Below, piece by piece: positions 57,186-64,000 of a DNA stretch of 64,000 nt. A program made the translations under genes and the position numbers. The stretch is from an uncultured Faecalibacterium sp. (GTDB lineage: Bacteria > Bacillota > Clostridia > Oscillospirales > Ruminococcaceae): contig CALESJ010000053.1 of the NCBI GenBank assembly GCA_937907025.1, positions 1 to 64,000 of the forward strand, written 5' to 3'. Position 1 is the stretch's first letter, and every line of letters begins with the position of its first letter. The notes below the pieces were generated by a model, which was not told the origin of the DNA, searched no databases, and was given only the letters and a program-made list of their open reading frames with translations.

Positions 57186-58379
57186 ATGAATCAAACCGAT
57201 TCCCAAACCCGTCGGCTGAGCCCCTGGCTGCCGCTGGCCTGCTTCGGCCTGCTGATGATCGTGCTGGGCATCAACGACGCTCTGCGCGGCATCTTTGCCC
57301 CCGTCTTTCAGGAGCGCTACGGCCTGACCGACACCATGCTGTCCATGATCGTCACGGTGAGCTACGCGGGCAACCTGCTATTCCTGAGCATCGGCGGCAA
57401 GCTGCTGGACATGTTCCCCCGCAAGCGGGTCACGGCGGCGGCCATCTGCCTGTGGGCCCTGGCCCTGGTCATCAACCTGGTCAGTGACAGCTATTACGCC
57501 ATTCTGGTGACCATGTTCCTGGCCCTGGGTGCTTCCACCCTGCTCAACACCACCCTGAACATCCTGGCCCCCGCCGTCTTTTTCGGCTACGGACCGCTGA
57601 TGGTCAACATCCTGTTCTTCCTGCAGGGCGTGGGCACCAGCGGTAGCCAGTTCCTGCTGGGGCGCTACGCCTTCAGCTTCGGCGGCTGGAAACTCATCAA
57701 CGGCATCATGCTGGTGGTGGGCATCATCGTGCTGGTGCTGCTCAGCCGCCTGACCGTGCCCCAGCACACCCCCGTTCCCGAAAAGGCCGCCGGCGGCGCC
57801 CCGCAGAACCGCACCGAGCCCGCCCGGCTGGTGTTCTGGATCTTTGTGGCCATGTTCGGCTGCTACTTCATCGGGGAGCACGGCATCATGAACTGGCTGC
57901 TTTCCTACTGCATCAACGCCTTCGACATGCCTTCCGCCCAGGCTTCCAGCATTCTGTCCCTGTTCTGGGGCGGCATGACCCTGGGCCGTCTGGTCCTGGC
58001 CCCCGCGGTGCAGAAACTGGGCGCCAAAAAGAGCCTGTACCTCTTCGGCGGAGCGGGCACCGTGCTGTTCACCCTGGGCGTGGTCCTGGGCAGCAGCGGC
58101 CTGGTGATCCTGGGCGTGTCCGGCTTCCTGATCTCGGTTCTGTACCCCACCATGGTGCTGCTCATCCAGCAGGTCTACCCCGAAAATGTGGCCGCCACCC
58201 GCACCGGCAGCATCATCAGCCTGGCCACCCTGGCGGACATCGCCTTCAACGCCCTGTTCGGTGTGGCCATCGAAGCCTGGGGCTACCGGCTGAGCTTCGG
58301 TATCCTGCCTGTGGGTATGATTTTGTTCTATCTTTGCTACCTGCTTCTCATGCAGAAGACCCGTTCTATGGCAAATTGA
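57186..58379 (+). CDS. MFS transporter, probable galactoside or sugar carrier
   Basis: A 397-residue permease with twelve predicted helices, beginning PWLPLACFGLLMIVLGINDALRGIFAPVF, similar in layout to FucP/NagP-type sugar carriers. The central loop is short and polar (PVPEKAAGGAPQNRTEPAR, about 200-218). AAAGGAG lies upstream of the ATG. Co-transcription with lacZ suggests it imports the beta-galactoside or exports galactose; specificity is inferred from context only. Confidence 0.83.
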   Translation: MNQTDSQTRRLSPWLPLACFGLLMIVLGINDALRGIFAPVFQERYGLTDTMLSMIVTVSYAGNLLFLSIGGKLLDMFPRKRVTAAAICLWALALVINLVSDSYYAILVTMFLALGASTLLNTTLNILAPAVFFGYGPLMVNILFFLQGVGTSGSQFLLGRYAFSFGGWKLINGIMLVVGIIVLVLLSRLTVPQHTPVPEKAAGGAPQNRTEPARLVFWIFVAMFGCYFIGEHGIMNWLLSYCINAFDMPSAQASSILSLFWGGMTLGRLVLAPAVQKLGAKKSLYLFGGAGTVLFTLGVVLGSSGLVILGVSGFLISVLYPTMVLLIQQVYPENVAATRTGSIISLATLADIAFNALFGVAIEAWGYRLSFGILPVGMILFYLCYLLLMQKTRSMAN

Positions 58380-58507
58380 CAGATTTTAGCCGGTTTTTCC
58401 TGTACACTTTACCTATATCTCTTGACTCTTGTTGCATTTTTGTGTGCGAATCATGCAAAAAACGCAAAATCTGCAATATTTAAGCCCCCAAGAAAGCCGA
58501 AAATGAG

Positions 58508-58536
58508 TAGGTTTTTGGCCTGGCGGATGGTATTAT
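58508..58536 (+). promoter_or_regulatory. Putative promoter of the GH105 locus
   Basis: -10 TATTAT with a weak -35 (TAGGTT) at 17-bp spacing; GTAGGAGG follows before the start codon. Upstream, 58380-58500 is AT-rich with no other recognised site. Confidence 0.45.
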
Positions 58537-58558
58537 ATGCATGTAGGAGGACAGAGAG

Positions 58559-59662
58559 ATGAAACCGACGAAACAGGATGTTTGCCATTACATCGACCAA
58601 TATCTGCAAAGCTTCGAAAAAGTCCTGTATGAGGATGACGAGCAGTTCCTCAAAGGCATGCAGAAAAACAGCCTTGCGAATGACGACTTGCGCAAGTACG
58701 AGCACTGGGAATGGACCCAGGGCGTCGGGCTGTACGGTGTCTGGAAGCTGTATGACCGGACCAAGGATGAGCGGTACAAAAACATCCTCGCCCGGTACTA
58801 CGCCAAGCAGTTCGAGATCGGGCTGCCCAGCAAGAACGTGAACACCGTCACACCGCTGCTGGCTCTTTCTTACATGCTGGATGAATTCGATGTCCCTGCA
58901 TACCGCGACGCCTGCCGCGAATGGGCCGAATGGATCTATAAAGACTTCCCCCGCACCAAAGAGGGCGGGCTGCAGCACATCACCTCCGATTCCGTGAACG
59001 AAGGCGAGCTGTGGGACGACACCCTGTTCATGACCGTGCTGTTTTTGGACAACATGGGCCGGGTGCTGAACGAGCCCAAATACTGTGAGGAAGCCGAATA
59101 TCAATTCCTTTTGCACGTCAAGTATCTGGCGGACCGGAAGACCGGGCTGTGGTATCACGGCTGGTCCTTCAAGGAAAAGAGCCACTTTGCGGCAGCCTTC
59201 TGGGGCCGCGGCAACTGCTGGATCACCGCCGCCATCCCCGAATTCCTGGCCGTTCCCGGCCGCACCCCGGCGGTGCGCCGCCTGCTGATCGAAACCTGGC
59301 GCCACCAGGTGGAGGCCCTGCTCCAGTATCAGGAACCCAACGGCATGTGGCACACGGTGGTGGATGACCCTGATTCCTATGTGGAGGCCAGCGCCACCTG
59401 CGGGTTTGCGTACGGCATCCTGAAGGGCATTTCCCTGGGATTCGGCGATGAAAGCTGGATCGAACCTGCTCTGCGCGCTTTGGAACCCATCATCGGCTAC
59501 ACCGATGAAGAGGGCGTTGTCCATCAGGTGTCCTACGGCACCCCCATGGGCCGCCAGTCCAAAGATTTCTATAAGAACATCGAACTCAAGCCCATGCCTT
59601 ACGGGCAGGCAATGGCGATGCTTTACTTTATGGAAAGCCTAAACTTTTTAGATAAAAACTGA
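58559..59662 (+). CDS. GH105 unsaturated glycuronyl hydrolase (YteR-like)
   Basis: A 367-residue (alpha/alpha)6-barrel protein. WTQGVGLYGVWKLYDRTKDERY near residue 52 and NEGELWDDTLFMTVLFL near 148 match GH105/GH88; an Asp in LWDDT (about 153) is the likely catalytic residue. Such enzymes release 4,5-unsaturated galacturonate or glucuronate from the non-reducing end of oligosaccharides made by lyases. No signal peptide, so it acts after import. It leads an operon with an ABC importer. Its product feeds KduI after spontaneous ring opening. Confidence 0.92.
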   Translation: MKPTKQDVCHYIDQYLQSFEKVLYEDDEQFLKGMQKNSLANDDLRKYEHWEWTQGVGLYGVWKLYDRTKDERYKNILARYYAKQFEIGLPSKNVNTVTPLLALSYMLDEFDVPAYRDACREWAEWIYKDFPRTKEGGLQHITSDSVNEGELWDDTLFMTVLFLDNMGRVLNEPKYCEEAEYQFLLHVKYLADRKTGLWYHGWSFKEKSHFAAAFWGRGNCWITAAIPEFLAVPGRTPAVRRLLIETWRHQVEALLQYQEPNGMWHTVVDDPDSYVEASATCGFAYGILKGISLGFGDESWIEPALRALEPIIGYTDEEGVVHQVSYGTPMGRQSKDFYKNIELKPMPYGQAMAMLYFMESLNFLDKN

Positions 59663-59676
59663 AAGGAGAAACCACA

Positions 59677-61017
59677 ATGAAAAAGCTCATCAAAAACACC
59701 ATGGCCGGGGTCATGGCAGCAGCGATGCTGACCTCTCTGGCCGCCTGCGGCAGCTCTGGTTCCAGCTCTGAAACCACCAGCACTGCTTCCACCGGCACCG
59801 CAGAAACCTCCGAGTCCGCTCCCATCACCGGCGGCACCCTGAAGGTCACCTTGTCCGAAGAGCCGGGCGAGGGCGACGCCCTGGGCAACGCTCTGGACAC
59901 CTGGGCAGCCGAAACCGGCAACACCGTGGAAAAGATCATCATCTCCCACGATGACATGCGCACCAAGTTCCCCTCCATGGCCAAGAACAAGGACCTGCCC
60001 GACCTGTGCGCCACCACCTTCCTGCATCAGATCTATCCCGACGAGTTCGTGGATATGTCCACCGTGCTGGACCTGAGCGTCTTCAATGAGAACGCCCTGC
60101 AGCTGGTCGGCAAGAGCTACACCTCCGACACCATCACCGGCGTGCCGGAACAGTACACCACCACCTGCCTGTTCTACAACAAGGACGCTTTCGAGGCCGC
60201 CGGCATCGAAGCCCCGACCATCGACGATCCCTGGACCTGGGACGAACTGTATGAGAATGCAGCCATCCTGCAGGAAAAGGCCGGCGTCAAGTACGGCTTC
60301 GCCGCTGACGTTTCCCGTGCCCGTTACGACATCCTGATGTACGCCAACGGCGGCTCCATTGTGGAAGCTGACGGCGACACCTTCAAGGTTGCCCTGAACA
60401 GCCCGCAGAACGTTGCCACCCTGGAACGCTTCGTCCAGGCCAATAACGAGGTCATGCCCAAGGCTATCTGGGCCGGCGGCACCACCGATAACCCGGTTGA
60501 ATACTTCAAGAACGGCGACGCCGCCATCCTGCTGTCCGGCAGCTGGAACTACAACACCTTCAGCTCCGACATCAGCTCCTTCGACTTCGGCGTCATGCCC
60601 AGCCCCATGGGCACCACCTGCCAGTCTGCCATCATCGGCGGCTCTGCTCTGGCTATCCCCAAGGATGCTGCCAACGTCGAACTGGCCGAACAGTTCATCC
60701 AGTGGCTGTACGGCGGCGACCATTCCAACTACCAGGATTACCTGCAGCTGCACAAGGGCCTGTCCGTTATGAACGACGTGTCTTATCAGCCTGAAACCGA
60801 CAAGGCCAAGGAAGACTTCGCCATGATGCAGAACGAAACCAACTACGTCACCGATTCCTTCATGGTCGACGAGTCCTCCTCCTGGAGAAACTACAAGGAT
60901 GCTGAATACCGCGATGCGCTGGAACGCGCCGTCGCCGGCGAAGTGACCGCCCAGGAAGCTCTGGATTCCTTCGCTGCTGAACTGGCCGAGGCTTCCGGCT
61001 GGGAGATGGCATACTGA
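59677..61017 (+). CDS. Extracellular solute-binding lipoprotein (CUT1 sugar importer)
   Basis: A 446-residue binding protein. The signal peptide ends in LAAC (Cys about residue 24), followed by a Ser/Thr-rich linker to about residue 50. The mature part shows family 1 features: FYNKDAFEAAGIEAPTIDDPWTWDEL near 165-190 and AAILLSGSWNY near 283. AAAGGAG precedes the ATG, 14 bp after the GH105 gene. Codon use is strongly biased (GCT, TCC, GTC), as in abundant proteins. The probable ligand is an unsaturated uronic oligosaccharide. Confidence 0.92.
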   Translation: MKKLIKNTMAGVMAAAMLTSLAACGSSGSSSETTSTASTGTAETSESAPITGGTLKVTLSEEPGEGDALGNALDTWAAETGNTVEKIIISHDDMRTKFPSMAKNKDLPDLCATTFLHQIYPDEFVDMSTVLDLSVFNENALQLVGKSYTSDTITGVPEQYTTTCLFYNKDAFEAAGIEAPTIDDPWTWDELYENAAILQEKAGVKYGFAADVSRARYDILMYANGGSIVEADGDTFKVALNSPQNVATLERFVQANNEVMPKAIWAGGTTDNPVEYFKNGDAAILLSGSWNYNTFSSDISSFDFGVMPSPMGTTCQSAIIGGSALAIPKDAANVELAEQFIQWLYGGDHSNYQDYLQLHKGLSVMNDVSYQPETDKAKEDFAMMQNETNYVTDSFMVDESSSWRNYKDAEYRDALERAVAGEVTAQEALDSFAAELAEASGWEMAY

Positions 61018-61055
61018 TCCGGCAGCTGATTACCTGACCGTTGCTACATGTGTTT

Positions 61056-61088
61056 TCAGGGAGTTGCCGCTGTGCGGCAACTCCCTGA
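61056..61088 (+). other. Intercistronic hairpin after the binding-protein gene
   Basis: TCAGGGAGTTGCCG and its exact complement pair around a CTGTG loop, with no T-run after it. In binding-protein operons such stems stabilise the upstream message, so the binding protein is made in excess over the permeases. Confidence 0.7.
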
Positions 61089-61137
61089 ATATTTCAACGG
61101 GGTGTTCCCCCTTACCAACGATTTATAGGAGAGTGTC

Positions 61138-62022
61138 ATGACCAAAACAAAGAATTCGGCGCTACGGCACACCGGCGCCTTTTGGATGTTCGTCCTGCCT
61201 TCCCTTCTGCTCTTCACCGTCTTTTTCCTGGTGCCGCTGATCCTGAGCATCTGGTTCTCGTTCACCAACTATGACGGCTGGAAGACGATGGACTTTGTGG
61301 GATTGAAAAACTATATTGACGCGCTGACCAACGCTGACTTCTACAAAACGTTGGGACGCACGCTTCTGTACACCATCTGCAACCTGCCCTTCAAGGTGGC
61401 CATTCCCCTGCTGCTGGCAACCCTGGTCACTTCCAAGAGCCTGAAATGCACCACCCTGGTGCGTACCCTGTGCTACATCCCGGTTCTGTTCTCCGCGCTG
61501 GTCGCCGGTATCACCATCAACTGGATGTTCGGCCAGGAGTACGGCCTGATCAACTTCCTGCTGCAGGGCATCGGCATTCAGCCCCTGCAGTGGTCCCTGA
61601 ACCCCACCCTGGCCACCATCGTCATCAGCGTGGCGTCCAACTGGGTTTCCGCCGGCTACTACATGCTGATGTACATCGGCGGCATCAAGAACATCTCCCC
61701 CGACCTGTATGAAGCCGCCAGCGTGGACGGCGCCAGCAAGGTCCAGGCCTTCTTCGGCATCACGGTTCCCCTGCTGATGCCCACCACCTTCATCGTTCTG
61801 CTGCTGACCACCGTTTCTTCTCTGAAGGAATACGCGTTGGTCCAAGGTATCACCCTCGGCGGCCCCGGTACCTCCACGACCTACATCGTGCAGTACATCT
61901 ACGACCAGGGCTTCAACCAGTACAAGTACGGCTACGCGTCCGCTCTGGGCGTTCTGGTCAGCCTGGTGTTCATTGTCATTGCCGTTGTGCAGTTTAAAGC
62001 TACCAAAGGAGGCGAAGTCTGA
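61138..62022 (+). CDS. Sugar ABC transporter permease (MalF-type)
   Basis: A 294-residue six-helix permease. The EAA loop reads DLYEAASVDGASKVQAFFGITVPLLMP near residues 196-222. TAGGAG precedes the ATG. It follows the binding-protein gene after 120 bp containing the hairpin, and its stop overlaps the next start (TGATG). Confidence 0.93.
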   Translation: MTKTKNSALRHTGAFWMFVLPSLLLFTVFFLVPLILSIWFSFTNYDGWKTMDFVGLKNYIDALTNADFYKTLGRTLLYTICNLPFKVAIPLLLATLVTSKSLKCTTLVRTLCYIPVLFSALVAGITINWMFGQEYGLINFLLQGIGIQPLQWSLNPTLATIVISVASNWVSAGYYMLMYIGGIKNISPDLYEAASVDGASKVQAFFGITVPLLMPTTFIVLLLTTVSSLKEYALVQGITLGGPGTSTTYIVQYIYDQGFNQYKYGYASALGVLVSLVFIVIAVVQFKATKGGEV

Positions 62023-62858
62023 TGGCAGAGAGTACGAAGCGCACCGTTTCCAACGTTGTCGTCACCCTGGTCGGCATTATCATCGCCTTTGTGATGATCT
62101 TCCCCATCATCTGGCTGCTGTTCAGCTCCTTCAAGCCTTCCACCGAGCTGTTCGCCTATCCCCTGCACCTGTTCCCCCAGGAACCCACCGCCGAAGCGTA
62201 CTTCGGTGTTATTGAGGACGGTATCTTCACCTACTTCAAGAACAGCCTGTTCCTGGCCGTTATGGGCACCATCATCACCGTCATCACCAGCGCCATGTGC
62301 GGCTACGCACTGGCCATCTACCGCAAGGAACTGAGCTACACCAACAAGGTGTTCGCCATCTTCCTGCTGGGCACCCTGATCCCCGGCGAAATCCTGACCA
62401 TCACCCAGTTCACCGTCGTGTGCGAGATGGGCCTGTACAACAACATCTGGGGCTGCATCCTGCCCGTTGTCACCACCACCACCGGTATCTTCATGTACCG
62501 CCAGCATTACATGTCCATTCCTCTGGAACTGGCGGAATCCGCCCGTATCGACGGCGCCAACGAAGCGCTGATCTTCGGCAAGATCATGCTGCCCCTGGGC
62601 AGTGCCGTTACCATCACCCTGACCATCTTCTCCTTCATGTGGCGCTGGAACGACTACATCCTGCCCCTGATGCTGCTGTCTGACCAGAAGAACTTCACCA
62701 TCCAGATCGCCGTCAAGAGCTACATCGGCACCATGGGCGTTGACTGGAACTCCATCCTGTCCGCCTCTGTGCTGTCCATCGTGCCCGTTATCATCATCTT
62801 CATCTTCCTGCAGAAGTACATCACCGGCGGCATTGCCGCTACCGGCGTGAAGGGCTGA
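62022..62858 (+). CDS. Sugar ABC transporter permease (MalG-type)
   Basis: A 278-residue six-helix partner permease with the EAA loop LELAESARIDGANEALIFGKIMLPLGS near residue 168. AAAGGAGG lies at the end of the preceding gene. No ATPase gene accompanies this importer, so it must borrow one; the MsmX-type protein at 47.4 kb is a candidate. Confidence 0.92.
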   Translation: MAESTKRTVSNVVVTLVGIIIAFVMIFPIIWLLFSSFKPSTELFAYPLHLFPQEPTAEAYFGVIEDGIFTYFKNSLFLAVMGTIITVITSAMCGYALAIYRKELSYTNKVFAIFLLGTLIPGEILTITQFTVVCEMGLYNNIWGCILPVVTTTTGIFMYRQHYMSIPLELAESARIDGANEALIFGKIMLPLGSAVTITLTIFSFMWRWNDYILPLMLLSDQKNFTIQIAVKSYIGTMGVDWNSILSASVLSIVPVIIIFIFLQKYITGGIAATGVKG

Positions 62859-62877
62859 TCCCCTCAAGGAGCGAACC

Positions 62878-64000
62878 ATGGAACGTTATATCCAACACCT
62901 GATCGCCGGCGCCGAACAGCGCACCGCGAATTTCCTGGCCATGCAGGTCAAGGACAAACAGGACCTGCAGTACGGCGGCCTGCGCAGCAACGTGTGGGAA
63001 GCCAAACCCACCATCTATGCCCTGGCCGCGGCGGTGGCCGTCTGGCTCAACCCGGACAGCCGCTACCACAAGGACCCGGCCCTGTACGATGCCATCTGCC
63101 TGGCCCTGGATTTTGTGGCCCGCACCCAGCGGGATGACGGCAGTTTCGACTACCCCACCTGCAACTTCCATCCGGCGCCGGACACTTCCTTCTGTTTCAA
63201 GCGCCTGTTTGCCACCCACCGCATCCTGGTCAAGTATGACGACGGCTCCGAGCAGATCGCCGGGCTGCGTCAGCGGTACCTGACCCTGATGCGCAAGGCC
63301 CTGCCCGCCATCCGGGACGGCGGCTTCCACACCCCGAACCATCGCTGGGGCATCTCGGCGGCCCTGCTCCAGGGCGCCAACCTCTTTGCCGATGAGCCCG
63401 AATTCGCCCAGAGCCTGCGCGACCGCGCCGGCCAGTATCTGGCCGAGGGCATCGACGGGGACGAGGACGGCGAGTACGCCGAGCGTTCCACCGGCAACTA
63501 CAACGCCGTGGTGAACAACGCCATGCTGGCCATGTACCAGGCCACCGGGGATGACAAGTTCCTGGGCTATGTGCGGCGCAACCTGTCCATGATGCTGACC
63601 TACATCGACCCGGACGGCACCGTTTTTACCCAGAACTCCACCCGCCAGGACCAGGGCAAGCTGGAATACGCCGACAAGTACTTCTACCAGTACCTGTACA
63701 TGTGCAGCCATGAGGAAAACGAGGTCTTTGACGCCGCTGCCCAGCGCATCATCCGGGACAACATGACCCGGGGCGATATTGCGCCGGACTGCCTGCACAT
63801 CATCATGGCCCACGACGAGATGCTGCACCATCACTTCACCCATTGCGGGTTCCCGGCGCAGTACCGCAAGTTCTTCCACCATGCAGGGGTGCTGCGGGTG
63901 CAGAACCCCGAGTACACCTACACCGTCCTGAACGGAAAAAGCGCTTTCCTCTATTTCAAGAGCGGCTCCACCATGGTATACTTGAAGATAGGCGAGAGCT
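62878..64000 (+). CDS. Unknown protein in the uronate locus, possible (alpha/alpha)-toroid lyase (3' end outside window)
   Basis: An open frame of 374 codons that runs off the window. CAAGGAG lies seven bases before the ATG, 19 bp after the permease gene. The first 330 residues are helix-rich with aromatic and His pairs (MAHDEMLHHHFTHCGF near 308) and a DDGSFDYPTCNFHPAPD segment, as in (alpha/alpha) toroids of glycan lyases and hydrolases. From about 345 the pattern becomes beta-rich (YTYTVLNGKSAFLYFKSG), recalling the beta-sandwich after the barrel in heparinase-type lyases. I do not recognise the family. Confidence 0.65.
   Translation, partial: MERYIQHLIAGAEQRTANFLAMQVKDKQDLQYGGLRSNVWEAKPTIYALAAAVAVWLNPDSRYHKDPALYDAICLALDFVARTQRDDGSFDYPTCNFHPAPDTSFCFKRLFATHRILVKYDDGSEQIAGLRQRYLTLMRKALPAIRDGGFHTPNHRWGISAALLQGANLFADEPEFAQSLRDRAGQYLAEGIDGDEDGEYAERSTGNYNAVVNNAMLAMYQATGDDKFLGYVRRNLSMMLTYIDPDGTVFTQNSTRQDQGKLEYADKYFYQYLYMCSHEENEVFDAAAQRIIRDNMTRGDIAPDCLHIIMAHDEMLHHHFTHCGFPAQYRKFFHHAGVLRVQNPEYTYTVLNGKSAFLYFKSGSTMVYLKIGES

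Overview
The window looks like a chromosomal segment of a GC-rich gut Firmicute of the Oscillospiraceae/Ruminococcaceae (Faecalibacterium, Gemmiger or Subdoligranulum-like). This is inferred from four things: AGGAGG ribosome binding sites with frequent TTG/GTG starts; a valine-type T-box; a SCIFF peptide with its radical SAM maturase, a Clostridia hallmark; and short palindromic repeats of a style I associate with this group. No rRNA, tRNA, phage, IS transposase or CRISPR array was seen. GC-rich third positions create long antisense ORFs, which are ignored here.

Layout. 0-2.2 kb: palindromic repeats, a histidine phosphatase and an MFS transporter. 2.2-8.4 kb: ilvB-ilvN-ilvC-ilvD (minus strand) behind a strong promoter and a T-box leader with a GUC (Val) specifier; ilvA is separate at 10.3-11.5 kb with its own promoter. 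A DUF815-type AAA ATPase lies between. 11.9-13.6 kb: kduI-kduD. 13.7-16.2 kb: an ECF sigma factor with a membrane partner, and an aminotransferase. 16.4-23.6 kb: one tight operon of RNase Z, a NusG-II protein, a GNAT, sbcD, sbcC and an Orn/Lys/Arg decarboxylase-family protein. 23.6-25.4 kb: SCIFF peptide and maturase. 25.9-28.7 kb: an HD hydrolase, then two COG0523-like metal GTPases, one with a His/Cys tandem-repeat insert and one joined to a YcgQ-like domain. 28.9-33.5 kb: a BceRS-BceAB-type two-component/ABC module with a likely regulator site. 33.6-40.7 kb: an M24 peptidase, a DUF4956-CotH-VTC operon and a MATE pump. 40.8-46.9 kb: an unusual five-gene operon (transporter, hydantoinase/oxoprolinase-like ATPase, HExxH protein, GntR regulator, mannose-6-phosphate isomerase). 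47.4-51.9 kb: a complete sugar ABC importer whose binding protein appears anchored at both ends. 52-58.4 kb: a small lipoprotein and an AraC-lacZ-MFS unit. 58.6-64 kb: a GH105 unsaturated glycuronidase, an ABC importer lacking an ATPase, and a truncated protein of unknown family.

Together: the right half is a glycan-use region. GH105 would release unsaturated uronic acids from imported oligosaccharides. After ring opening, the products could feed KduI and KduD, encoded about 45 kb away. The MsmX-type ATPase at 47.4 kb may energise both importers. The left half covers branched-chain amino acid synthesis, DNA repair and RNA processing.

Two interspersed repeat families sit in four gene-free stretches. 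One (about 140 bp) folds end to end. The other (about 190 bp) has four or more internal hairpins, one of which changes length symmetrically between its two copies.
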